Origin: Hyphomicrobiales bacterium
GTDB lineage: Bacteria; Pseudomonadota; Alphaproteobacteria; Rhizobiales; Aestuariivirgaceae
DNA length: 50,209 nt
Direction: 5' to 3'
NCBI GenBank assembly: GCA_023266715.1
Contig: JAHFPK010000001.1
Location: 1 to 50,209 of the forward strand
In this document: piece after piece, positions 17,387 through 24,784 of the stretch
Layout of the letters: every line of letters begins with the position of its first letter
Numbering within the stretch: the first letter of the stretch is position 1
Notes under the pieces: generated by a model
Databases searched by the model: none
What the model saw: only the letters and a program-made list of their open reading frames with translations
What the model was told of the DNA's origin: nothing
Made by a program: the position numbers and the translations under genes

Positions 17387-18280
17387 CTATTTCTGGCAGG
17401 ATGGACAGTAGAATGTCGACCGGCCTGACTGCACTATACGACGGATGGTACCACGGCAACCGGGAGTTTGGCATTTTTCCCCCTCGCGGCCGTAGACTGA
17501 AAAACGCTGCTGAAAGGCACCCTCGCGGCCGTCGGTGGCGGAAAAGTCCCGCAAAGTGGACCCGCCTGCCAATATGGCTTCATTCAAGACATCGCGGACA
17601 TGACGCACAAGTTCATTGAGACGGGCATCGTAGGTAGTCTTGCGAACCAGCGTTCCAGCTTTACGCTTGGGCGAAAGGCCGCTGCGGTACAAAACTTCAC
17701 TGACATAAATGTTTCCGAGACCGGCAATAATGTTTTGATCGAGGAGGGCAGCTTTTAGCGGGGCTGATTTTTTCCTGAACGCATCGGCGAGATACTGGCC
17801 GTTGAATTCGTTGCCAAGGGGCTCCACGCCGATATCCTTCAGAAGCTTGTGACTTACCAATTCATTTTCATGCAGAAGGTCCATGACACCGAAGCGACGG
17901 TGATCGGTGTAAACAATCCGCACTCCATTATCGAGGGTGAATACCACATGGTCATGGGGGCCTGAGCCAGCGTCAGCCGCACCTCGTTCAAAATAGAACT
18001 CTCCCAGATTGTGAGGCCGTTGGTGGCCGCCCAGAACTGTAAAGCGTCCGGTCATGCCGAGGTGCACCAGAAGGCACTTGCCATCATCAAGGTTAACCAG
18101 AATATACTTGGCCCGGCGGCGCAGACCTAAAACTTGTCTGCCCTTTAATCTCGCCGCAAACTTGGGGGGAAAGGGAAAGCGAAGACTGGAGCGGCGAAGC
18201 TCTACTCCAACAATGGAGCGCCCGACGAGGACAGGAATTAACCCTCGCATGACAGTCTCAACTTCGGGAAGCTCCGGCAT
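17387..18280 (-). CDS. mutM: Formamidopyrimidine-DNA glycosylase MutM (Fpg)
   Basis: MutM removes oxidised purines such as 8-oxoguanine and nicks the DNA. Start at 18280 is chosen because the catalytic residue must be the N-terminal proline after Met removal: the protein then begins MPELPEVET, with Pro2 and Glu3. An earlier in-frame start at 18319 would bury that proline. The 297-residue product also has the conserved lysine loop (KCLLVHLGMTGR), LGNIYVSE and a four-cysteine C-terminal zinc finger (CQTPGC...YCPSC). It is divergent from ubiE with 74 bases between them. Confidence 0.96.
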   Translation of the reverse strand: MPELPEVETVMRGLIPVLVGRSIVGVELRRSSLRFPFPPKFAARLKGRQVLGLRRRAKYILVNLDDGKCLLVHLGMTGRFTVLGGHQRPHNLGEFYFERGAADAGSGPHDHVVFTLDNGVRIVYTDHRRFGVMDLLHENELVSHKLLKDIGVEPLGNEFNGQYLADAFRKKSAPLKAALLDQNIIAGLGNIYVSEVLYRSGLSPKRKAGTLVRKTTYDARLNELVRHVRDVLNEAILAGGSTLRDFSATDGREGAFQQRFSVYGREGEKCQTPGCRGTIRRIVQSGRSTFYCPSCQK

Positions 18281-18354
18281 TGCCATTAAGTAATAATGCG
18301 TATGCTGCTTCACTGGCAATAGAACTCCTGAATCCTTTGGTTTATGATAGGCCC

Positions 18355-19119
18355 ATGGTTGAACCAGTTGAAAATGATGTGGCCTTTGGCTTTCGCCGGG
18401 TGGCTGAAAACGAGAAACAGGGCCTGGTAAATGAGGTTTTTTCCAAGGCCGCCGAGCGCTATGACCAGATGAATGATCTGATGTCCGGCGGGCTGCACCG
18501 TTTCTGGAAAGACGATCTGGTCACCATGCTGAACCCGCCGCGAAAATCGACCCCGTTTAAGGTGCTCGATGTGGCCGGCGGCACGGGTGACATTGCCTTT
18601 CGCATTGCCCGTACCGGTGGCACCGGGACGCATGTGACGGTTGCCGATATTTCTCCAGAGATGGTAGGCGAGGGCAAAAAAAGGGCGGAGCGCGAAGGCC
18701 TGCTCGGGCGCTGCGACTTCACCGTGGGCAATGCGGAAAACCTGGCCTTTCCTGACAAGAGTTTTGATGCCTATACCATCGCTTTCGGCATCCGCAATGT
18801 CACGCATATTGACCGCGCCCTTTCGGAAGCGCATCGCGTGCTGAAATCGGGGGGACGTTTTCTCTGCCTGGAATTTTCCCACGTCGATGTGGACATGCTT
18901 CAAAAAGCCTATGACGCGTTCTCATTCACGGTCATTCCTGCCGTAGGCAAGGTTGTCACCGGAGATGGCCAGCCCTACCGCTATCTCGTCGAAAGCATCC
19001 GTACTTTTCCAAAACAGGAGGAGTTCAAGGCGATGATCGATGCGTCAGGCTTCGCCCGCACGAATTACCGCAATCTCTCGGGTGGCATTGTTGCCATTCA
19101 TTCGGGTTGGCGAATCTGA
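18355..19119 (+). CDS. ubiE: Demethylmenaquinone/ubiquinone methyltransferase UbiE
   Basis: This 254-residue class I SAM-dependent C-methyltransferase acts in ubiquinone synthesis. It shows VFSKAAERYDQMNDLMS, the SAM motif LDVAGGTGDIAFR and the later FGIRNVTHIDRAL. ATG 18355 fits the usual N-terminus; an extension to 18280 has no family resemblance. A TATGAT sequence at 18343-18348 would start transcription at about the ATG itself, so the message may be leaderless. The stop overlaps the ubiB start (TGATG). Confidence 0.96.
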   Translation: MVEPVENDVAFGFRRVAENEKQGLVNEVFSKAAERYDQMNDLMSGGLHRFWKDDLVTMLNPPRKSTPFKVLDVAGGTGDIAFRIARTGGTGTHVTVADISPEMVGEGKKRAEREGLLGRCDFTVGNAENLAFPDKSFDAYTIAFGIRNVTHIDRALSEAHRVLKSGGRFLCLEFSHVDVDMLQKAYDAFSFTVIPAVGKVVTGDGQPYRYLVESIRTFPKQEEFKAMIDASGFARTNYRNLSGGIVAIHSGWRI

Positions 19120-20660
19120 TGATTTCAACTGTGAAGAAAATCTGGCGACTTGCGAGAGCCGGACGAACCCTGGCGCGCTATGATTTTTTCCTGCAGTCTG
19201 AACAAATTTCAGATTTGCCATGGTTTGCCAGCACGGCTCTTCGAATTGCCAAATTTGGCGCCGCGGCACCTGCCGTTGATTCCGGCAGCCGCGTTACCTC
19301 AGCGCTCTCGTCGCTTGGACCGAGTTACATCAAGCTGGGGCAATTTCTGTCCACCCGTCCCGACATGATCGGGGCGAAGAACGCATTTGAGCTGAAAGCC
19401 TTGCAGGATCGGCTGCCGCCCTTCAGCATGGCAGAAGCACGCGACGCAATTCGTCTCAATCTTGGCCAGAATGTTGAAGAGCTCTTCACGGAATTTGGTG
19501 AGCCGGTTGCTGCGGCTTCGATTGCGCAGGTTCACAAGGCAACAACAAAAAATGGGACACAGGTTGCAGTCAAGATACTGCGGCCCGGCGTGGAGCGGCG
19601 CTTTGCCGATGATCTCTCAAGTTTCTATTTCGCGGCGCGGATGATGGAGCGGTTGTCAAGCGAGGCGCGACGCTTACGCCCGGTGGCAGCGGTTGAGATG
19701 CTCGAGCATTCGATGAAGCTCGAACTTGACCTGCGCATGGAGGCGTCTGCTATTTCAGAGATGTCGATCACGACAGGCGATGACCAGAATTTTCGCCTGC
19801 CGCATGTCAACTGGCCGCTCACTGCCCGCCAGGTTCTGACAACCGAATGGATTGAGGGCATTCCGATTTCAGATATTGCGGCGTTGAAAGCGAAAGGATT
19901 TGATCTCAAAGCGCTCGGCGACAACATCATCCAGAGTTTTCTGCGCCATGCCATTCGTGATGGCTTCTTTCATGCGGACATGCATCAGGGAAATCTTTTC
20001 GTGGATGCAAACGGCCATCTTGTAGTGGTCGACTTTGGCATCATGGGCAGGCTGAGCGAGGGAGACCGCCTCTTCCTTGCCGAAATCCTTTTTGGCTTCA
20101 TCACGCGGGATTACATGCGGGTTTCCCAGGTTCATTTTGATGCGGGCTATGTTCCGCGTGACCAGGATGCGGCCGATTTCGCCCAAGCGCTGCGCGCCAT
20201 CGGTGAACCCATCATGGGCCTTGCCGCCCATGAAATATCAATGGCACGGCTCTTGACCCAGCTTTTTGAGGTGACCGGGCAATTCAACATGGTCACTCAG
20301 CCGCAACTTTTATTGCTGCAGAAGACCATGGTTGTGGTCGAAGGCGTTGCCCGCACCCTTAATCCGGAGCTCAACATGTGGGTCACGGCCGAACCCGTGG
20401 TGCGGAGCTGGATTGAGCGGAAGCTGGGGCCAATCGGCAAACTGGAAGGTGCCGCGCAAAGTGCGGCTTCCCTTGGCCGCCTGGCTTCCATGCTGCCTGA
20501 CGTCGTGACTGAAATCGTGCAGTCCGGCAGCATCAAGCTCGACAGCGACACGACAAACCGCATCGCCATCGCCCACCACCATGCCAACCGCTTTCAGCGC
20601 TATGCGCTGATGGCAGGGGCGGCTGCGCTGGTGGTTATCGCCCTCAAACTCGTCCTTTAA
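19119..20660 (+). CDS. ubiB: UbiB (ABC1/ADCK atypical kinase-like protein)
   Basis: UbiB is a membrane-anchored atypical kinase/ATPase needed for ubiquinone biosynthesis. The 513-residue protein has the family KxGQ motif (YIKLGQFLSTRPD, about residue 70), the alanine-rich loop AAASIAQVH, HADMHQGNLFV (about 285) and VVDFGIMGR (about 303). A C-terminal hydrophobic segment is the likely membrane anchor. ATG 19119 overlaps the ubiE stop in TGATG; a TTG at 19107 is also in frame but less likely. Confidence 0.95.
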   Translation: MISTVKKIWRLARAGRTLARYDFFLQSEQISDLPWFASTALRIAKFGAAAPAVDSGSRVTSALSSLGPSYIKLGQFLSTRPDMIGAKNAFELKALQDRLPPFSMAEARDAIRLNLGQNVEELFTEFGEPVAAASIAQVHKATTKNGTQVAVKILRPGVERRFADDLSSFYFAARMMERLSSEARRLRPVAAVEMLEHSMKLELDLRMEASAISEMSITTGDDQNFRLPHVNWPLTARQVLTTEWIEGIPISDIAALKAKGFDLKALGDNIIQSFLRHAIRDGFFHADMHQGNLFVDANGHLVVVDFGIMGRLSEGDRLFLAEILFGFITRDYMRVSQVHFDAGYVPRDQDAADFAQALRAIGEPIMGLAAHEISMARLLTQLFEVTGQFNMVTQPQLLLLQKTMVVVEGVARTLNPELNMWVTAEPVVRSWIERKLGPIGKLEGAAQSAASLGRLASMLPDVVTEIVQSGSIKLDSDTTNRIAIAHHHANRFQRYALMAGAAALVVIALKLVL

Positions 20661-20690
20661 GAAAGAGCTATTAATCGCTACATTAATGCC

Positions 20691-21908
20691 ATGACCACAG
20701 TCTCCGGAAAAACCATACTTCTCATCATTGGCGGCGGAATTGCCGCCTATAAATCCCTTGAATTGATCCGGCTGCTCACGGGCAAGGGCGTGGGCATTCG
20801 CACCATCATGACGAAGGCCGCGGAAGAATTTGTAACCCCTTTGTCGGTTGCCAGTCTCACCGGACAAAAGGTTCACACGGCGCTGTTCAGTCTCACCGAT
20901 GAAATTGAAATGGGCCATATTGAGCTGTCGCGCGCGGCAGACTTGCTGGTCGTGGCACCTGCCACGGCAGACCTCATGGCCAAGATGGCCCATGGCCATG
21001 CGAGTGATCTGGCCTCAACAACGCTTCTCGCCACGGACAAGCCCGTGCTGATCGCACCGGCAATGAATGTGCGGATGTGGCACCACGCGGCAACCCAGCG
21101 CAATCTGCAGCAATTGAAACGCGATGGCGTTCTCCTGGTTGGCCCCAATGAGGGGGATATGGCCTGCAGTGAATATGGGCTGGGGCGCATGGCGGAGCCT
21201 GCAGAAATCGTTGCTGCGATTGAAGCGGCGCTGGTTCCCAAGCCACAACCTCTTAAGGGCAAGAAAGTTCTGATCACCGCTGGGCCAACGCGTGAAGCCA
21301 TTGACCCCGTGCGTTACATTTCAAACTATTCTTCCGGCAAGCAGGGCTATGCCATTGCTGCCGCCGCAGTCGCTCTTGGGGCCGAGACGGTTTTGGTTTC
21401 GGGGCCTGTGGACCTTCCAATTCCTCCCGGCGTGCAGATGATCCCCGTGACAAGTGCTGTTGAAATGTTGGCTGCAAGCGAACGGGAGCTTCCCTCTGAC
21501 ATTGCCATCTTCACTGCGGCCGTTGCCGACTGGCGCGTGGCGAAGGAGAAAGATCAAAAGATCAAGAAGGACAAGAACGGCATACCAACACTGCAGTTCG
21601 AAGAAAATCCCGACATCCTGCAAACCATCGCCAAGCGCGCGTCGAAGCGCCCGAAAGTGGTTGTCGGCTTTGCCGCCGAGACTGAAAATCTTTTAGACAA
21701 TGCCCGTGACAAACTGAAGAAGAAGGGCTGTGACCTGATCGTTGCCAATGATGTGAGCAAGGAACGCGGGGTTTTTGGCGGAGAGCAAAACACCGTGCAG
21801 CTTGTCTCCGCATCCGGCGTTGAAAGCTGGGGGCTTATGTCAAAGCAGGATGTTGCGCAGCGCTTGATGAAACAACTCGCTGGGCAATTATCAACAGGCA
21901 AGGCATGA
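20691..21908 (+). CDS. coaBC: Bifunctional CoaBC (phosphopantothenoylcysteine decarboxylase/synthase)
   Basis: CoaBC carries out two steps of coenzyme A synthesis: CTP-dependent joining of phosphopantothenate and cysteine, and FMN-dependent decarboxylation. The 405-residue protein has the CoaC part first (GGGIAAYK, VAPATADLMAK, PAMNVRMW) and the CoaB part from about residue 185 (TAGPTREAIDPVRYISNYSSG, FTAAVADW, KIKK). Both halves are complete. It lies 30 bases after ubiB, and its stop overlaps dut by 4 bases (ATGA). Confidence 0.97.
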   Translation: MTTVSGKTILLIIGGGIAAYKSLELIRLLTGKGVGIRTIMTKAAEEFVTPLSVASLTGQKVHTALFSLTDEIEMGHIELSRAADLLVVAPATADLMAKMAHGHASDLASTTLLATDKPVLIAPAMNVRMWHHAATQRNLQQLKRDGVLLVGPNEGDMACSEYGLGRMAEPAEIVAAIEAALVPKPQPLKGKKVLITAGPTREAIDPVRYISNYSSGKQGYAIAAAAVALGAETVLVSGPVDLPIPPGVQMIPVTSAVEMLAASERELPSDIAIFTAAVADWRVAKEKDQKIKKDKNGIPTLQFEENPDILQTIAKRASKRPKVVVGFAAETENLLDNARDKLKKKGCDLIVANDVSKERGVFGGEQNTVQLVSASGVESWGLMSKQDVAQRLMKQLAGQLSTGKA

Positions 21909-22345
21909 CACCTGTGAAGATCATGCGGCTGGCCAATGGTGAAAACCTTCCGTTGCCGACCTATGAAACTCCGGGTGCTGCAGGCATGGATCTTCGTGCT
22001 GCGGAAGATACGGTTCTGAAACCTGGAGCGCGCTTTCTGATGCCAACGGGATTTGCCATTGCCCTTCCTGATCATTACGAGTTGCAGGTGCGCCCGCGTT
22101 CCGGCCTTGCCGTCAAGCATGGGGTTACGGTTTTGAATGCACCGGGCACGATCGACAGTGATTACCGCGGTGAAATCAAAGTGCCGCTGATCAATCATGG
22201 CACGGCTGACTTTGTCATCAAGAGAGGCGACCGCATCGCCCAAATGGTTGTCGCCGCTGTTGCCCGCGCAACTCTGCGGGAAGTTTCGGGTCTCGATGAT
22301 ACGGCGCGCGGTGACAATGGTTTTGGATCGTCGGGGGTCAGCTGA
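21905..22345 (+). CDS. dut: dUTP diphosphatase
   Basis: Dut hydrolyses dUTP to dUMP, keeping uracil out of DNA and supplying dTMP synthesis. The 146-residue trimeric-type enzyme has all conserved motifs: AGMDLRAA, RPRSGLAVKHG, the catalytic-Asp motif APGTIDSDYRGE, GDRIAQMV and the C-terminal GDNGFGSSG that closes over the nucleotide. It overlaps coaBC by 4 bases, and its TGA overlaps the next ATG. Confidence 0.97.
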   Translation: MTPVKIMRLANGENLPLPTYETPGAAGMDLRAAEDTVLKPGARFLMPTGFAIALPDHYELQVRPRSGLAVKHGVTVLNAPGTIDSDYRGEIKVPLINHGTADFVIKRGDRIAQMVVAAVARATLREVSGLDDTARGDNGFGSSGVS

Positions 22346-23154
22346 TGGCACTGTCACCAGATGAGCTTGAACGCTACGCCCGCCACATCGTGGTGCCCGA
22401 GGTCGGAGGGCCAGGGCAAGCCAAGCTCATCAATGCAAGTGTTCTTGTGATTGGTGCTGGGGGCCTTGGTGCACCGACACTGCTCTATCTTGCAGCGGCG
22501 GGTGTTGGCACCATTGGCATTTGCGATAACGACAAGGTCAGCCTTTCAAACCTCCAGCGGCAGGTTGTCCATACAACTGCACGGGTGGGTGAATACAAAA
22601 CAAAAAGCGCGCGCGCGACCTTGGAGGCCTTAAACCCTCATCCCAAAATTATTGAACATTGTCTGCGTCTCGATTCTTCCAACGCACTCGATATCATTCA
22701 GGGCTACGATATTGTCGTCGATGGCTGCGATAATTTCCCAACCCGGTTTCTGGTCAGCGACGCCTGTTATTTTGCGAGGAAACCACTGGTCTCTGCCGCC
22801 GTTGGGCAATTCGACGGACAGATTTCAACATTCAAGCCTTACGAAAACGCGCCCTCGGGCGAGCCGTGGCCAAGCTACCGCTGCTTCATTGGCGATCTTC
22901 CCGCGCGGGGGCTTTTTCCGGCCTGTGAAGAAGTGGGCATTCTGGGAGCTCTGCCCGGTATCGTCGGTTCCATGCAGGCCATGGAAGTGATCAAGGAAAT
23001 CCTGGGGATTGGGGAAAGCCTGGCGGGCCGCCTCGTGATGTATGACGCCCTGGCGACACGGTTCTATGAAACCAAACTGTCGTGGAACCCGGCCAATCCC
23101 CTGAATGGCAGCAAGGCCTCGATCACATCACTCGAATCCCAAAACTATATTTGA
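22345..23154 (+). CDS. MoeB/ThiF-type E1 adenylyltransferase lacking the zinc cysteines
   Basis: This 269-residue E1-like enzyme adenylates the C-terminal glycine of a ubiquitin-like sulfur carrier (MoaD or ThiS). The nucleotide loop GAGGLGAPTL (about residues 38-47), DNDKVSLSNLQRQ and the later GIVGSMQAMEVIK are conserved, as is Cys194 in FPACEE. E. coli MoeB has two CxxC zinc pairs. Here the first is SYRC (only Cys180) and the C-terminal pair is absent, the segment reading NPANPLNG. The gene overlaps dut (TGATG). Which sulfur carrier it serves is not visible, since no moaD or thiS gene is nearby. Confidence 0.87.
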   Translation: MALSPDELERYARHIVVPEVGGPGQAKLINASVLVIGAGGLGAPTLLYLAAAGVGTIGICDNDKVSLSNLQRQVVHTTARVGEYKTKSARATLEALNPHPKIIEHCLRLDSSNALDIIQGYDIVVDGCDNFPTRFLVSDACYFARKPLVSAAVGQFDGQISTFKPYENAPSGEPWPSYRCFIGDLPARGLFPACEEVGILGALPGIVGSMQAMEVIKEILGIGESLAGRLVMYDALATRFYETKLSWNPANPLNGSKASITSLESQNYI

Positions 23155-23181
23155 GAATATAAAGAAATCTTTATGTCCTTA

Positions 23182-23210
23182 TTGCCAGTCCGCGTGACGC
23201 CTGCTATAGG
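23182..23210 (+). promoter_or_regulatory. Candidate sigma-70 promoter for ahcY
   Basis: TTGCCA (23182-23187) and TATAGG (23205-23210) are 17 bases apart. The predicted start leaves a leader of only about 35 bases before the ahcY ATG. A short A/T palindrome (23159-23174) lies just upstream. Confidence 0.6.
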
Positions 23211-23250
23211 CACGGCTTCAATCGCAAATTTCCTGTTTTGGAGCTCTCCC

Positions 23251-24657
23251 ATGGCCGCTTTCACTGACTACCACGTTGCCGACATTAAGCTTGCCGATTG
23301 GGGGCGCAAGGAACTCGACATGGCCGAAGTTGAAATGCCGGGCCTGATGTCCACCCGGGCCGAGTATGCCAAGTCCCAGCCCTTGAAGGGTGCGCGCATT
23401 TCCGGCTCACTCCACATGACGGTGCAGACCGCGGTTTTGATCGAAACATTGAAAGCGCTGGGTGCCGATATCCGCTGGGCCTCCTGCAACATATATTCAA
23501 CCCAGGACCATGCGGCCGCCGCCATTGCCGCCGCAGGCATTCCGGTTTTTGCCTTCAAGGGCGAGACCTTGAAAGAATACTGGCAATACACTGCAAAAAT
23601 ATTCGACTGGGCTGATGGCCAGACGACCAACATGATCCTTGATGATGGCGGCGATGCCACGCTTTACATTTTGCTGGGGGCAAAAGCTGAAACCGACCCG
23701 AAACTCATCGCGTATCCAAAGAGCGAAGAAGAAGAATGCCTCTATGCCGAGATTGCCAAGCGCCTGAAGGCCAGCCCCGGCTGGTTCAGCAAAGCGCGTG
23801 CTTCGATCATTGGCGTATCAGAGGAAACAACGACAGGAGTCCACCGCCTCTACGAATTGCAAAAGAAGGGCGAACTTCCCTTCCCCGCCATCAACGTGAA
23901 CGACAGCGTCACCAAGTCGAAGTTTGACAACAAGTATGGCTGCCGGGAATCCCTCGTCGATGCAATCCGGCGCGGCACGGACGTGATGATGGCCGGCAAG
24001 GTGGCGGTTGTTTGCGGCTATGGCGATGTGGGCAAGGGCTCGGCGCTTTCACTCCGGGGTGCGGGAGCCCGCGTGGTCGTGACCGAGGTTGATCCCATCT
24101 GCGCGCTGCAAGCGGCGATGGATGGATATTCGGTTCAGACGCTTTCAGATGTCATTTCTGATGCCGATATTTTTGTGACCGCGACCGGCAACAAGGATGT
24201 CATCACTGTCGATGACATGAAGCAGATGAAGGACATGGCCATCGTCTGCAACATCGGACATTTCGACAATGAAATCCAAGTTGCCGAATTGAAGAATTTC
24301 AAGTGGACCAATATCAAGCCACAGGTTGACCTCGTGCATTTCCCCAAGGGCAACCGGATTGTGCTTCTCTCGCAGGGCCGCCTCGTCAATCTCGGCAATG
24401 CTACAGGCCATCCCAGCTTTGTCATGTCAGCATCCTTTACCAACCAAACGCTGGCCCAAATCGAACTCTTCACCAATGCCAAGACCGGCAAATACAAAAA
24501 TGAAGTTTATGTGCTGCCGAAGCATCTCGATGAAAAGGTAGCAAGCCTTCATCTGGAAAAGCTTGGGGTCAAACTGACCAGGCTTCGCGATGACCAGGCG
24601 GCCTATATCGGGGTTGCACCAAAGGGCCCGTTCAAACCCGATTATTACCGCTATTAG
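23251..24657 (+). CDS. ahcY: S-adenosyl-L-homocysteine hydrolase
   Basis: AhcY splits S-adenosylhomocysteine into adenosine and homocysteine, relieving inhibition of methyltransferases. The 468-residue product is normal in length and carries the NAD-binding GYGDVGKGSA, the SKFDNKYGCRESL segment and the C-terminal KPDYYRY that completes the neighbouring subunit's NAD site. ATG 23251 gives the typical start (MAAFTDYHVADIKLADWG). An earlier start at 23173 is excluded because it lies upstream of the likely promoter. Confidence 0.98.
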   Translation: MAAFTDYHVADIKLADWGRKELDMAEVEMPGLMSTRAEYAKSQPLKGARISGSLHMTVQTAVLIETLKALGADIRWASCNIYSTQDHAAAAIAAAGIPVFAFKGETLKEYWQYTAKIFDWADGQTTNMILDDGGDATLYILLGAKAETDPKLIAYPKSEEEECLYAEIAKRLKASPGWFSKARASIIGVSEETTTGVHRLYELQKKGELPFPAINVNDSVTKSKFDNKYGCRESLVDAIRRGTDVMMAGKVAVVCGYGDVGKGSALSLRGAGARVVVTEVDPICALQAAMDGYSVQTLSDVISDADIFVTATGNKDVITVDDMKQMKDMAIVCNIGHFDNEIQVAELKNFKWTNIKPQVDLVHFPKGNRIVLLSQGRLVNLGNATGHPSFVMSASFTNQTLAQIELFTNAKTGKYKNEVYVLPKHLDEKVASLHLEKLGVKLTRLRDDQAAYIGVAPKGPFKPDYYRY

Positions 24658-24696
24658 GCCAGTCGTCGGGGGCCCGCCCAAGCTCCCATGAAGTAG

Positions 24697-24725
24697 TTCC
24701 GACACGCTATTTTTGAGTCTATATC
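24697..24725 (+). promoter_or_regulatory. Candidate divL promoter containing a GANTC site
   Basis: TTCCGA (24697-24702) and TATATC (24720-24725) are 17 bases apart. GAGTC (24715-24719), a match to the CcrM methylation site GANTC, touches the -10, and a second site (GATTC) is at 24749-24753. The promoter call is from sequence match only. Confidence 0.45.
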
Positions 24726-24784
24726 TGCAGGTGGGACAGATGCGCGCTGATTCGGAGCGCATCTCGCAGGCGGCCGGAGAAAAA

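Noticed and set aside
20671..20686. CtrA-like box upstream of coaBC
   Set aside because: TTAA-N8-TTAA has a spacer of 8, not the 7 of the CtrA consensus, and coaBC is not an expected target.
23211..23250. SAH- or SAM-responsive riboswitch before ahcY
   Set aside because: The predicted leader is only about 35 bases, too short for a known riboswitch, and no suitable fold was seen.
24713..24784. Earlier TTG start for divL
   Set aside because: TTG 24713 lies between the -35 and -10 of the likely promoter; later starts have ribosome sites.
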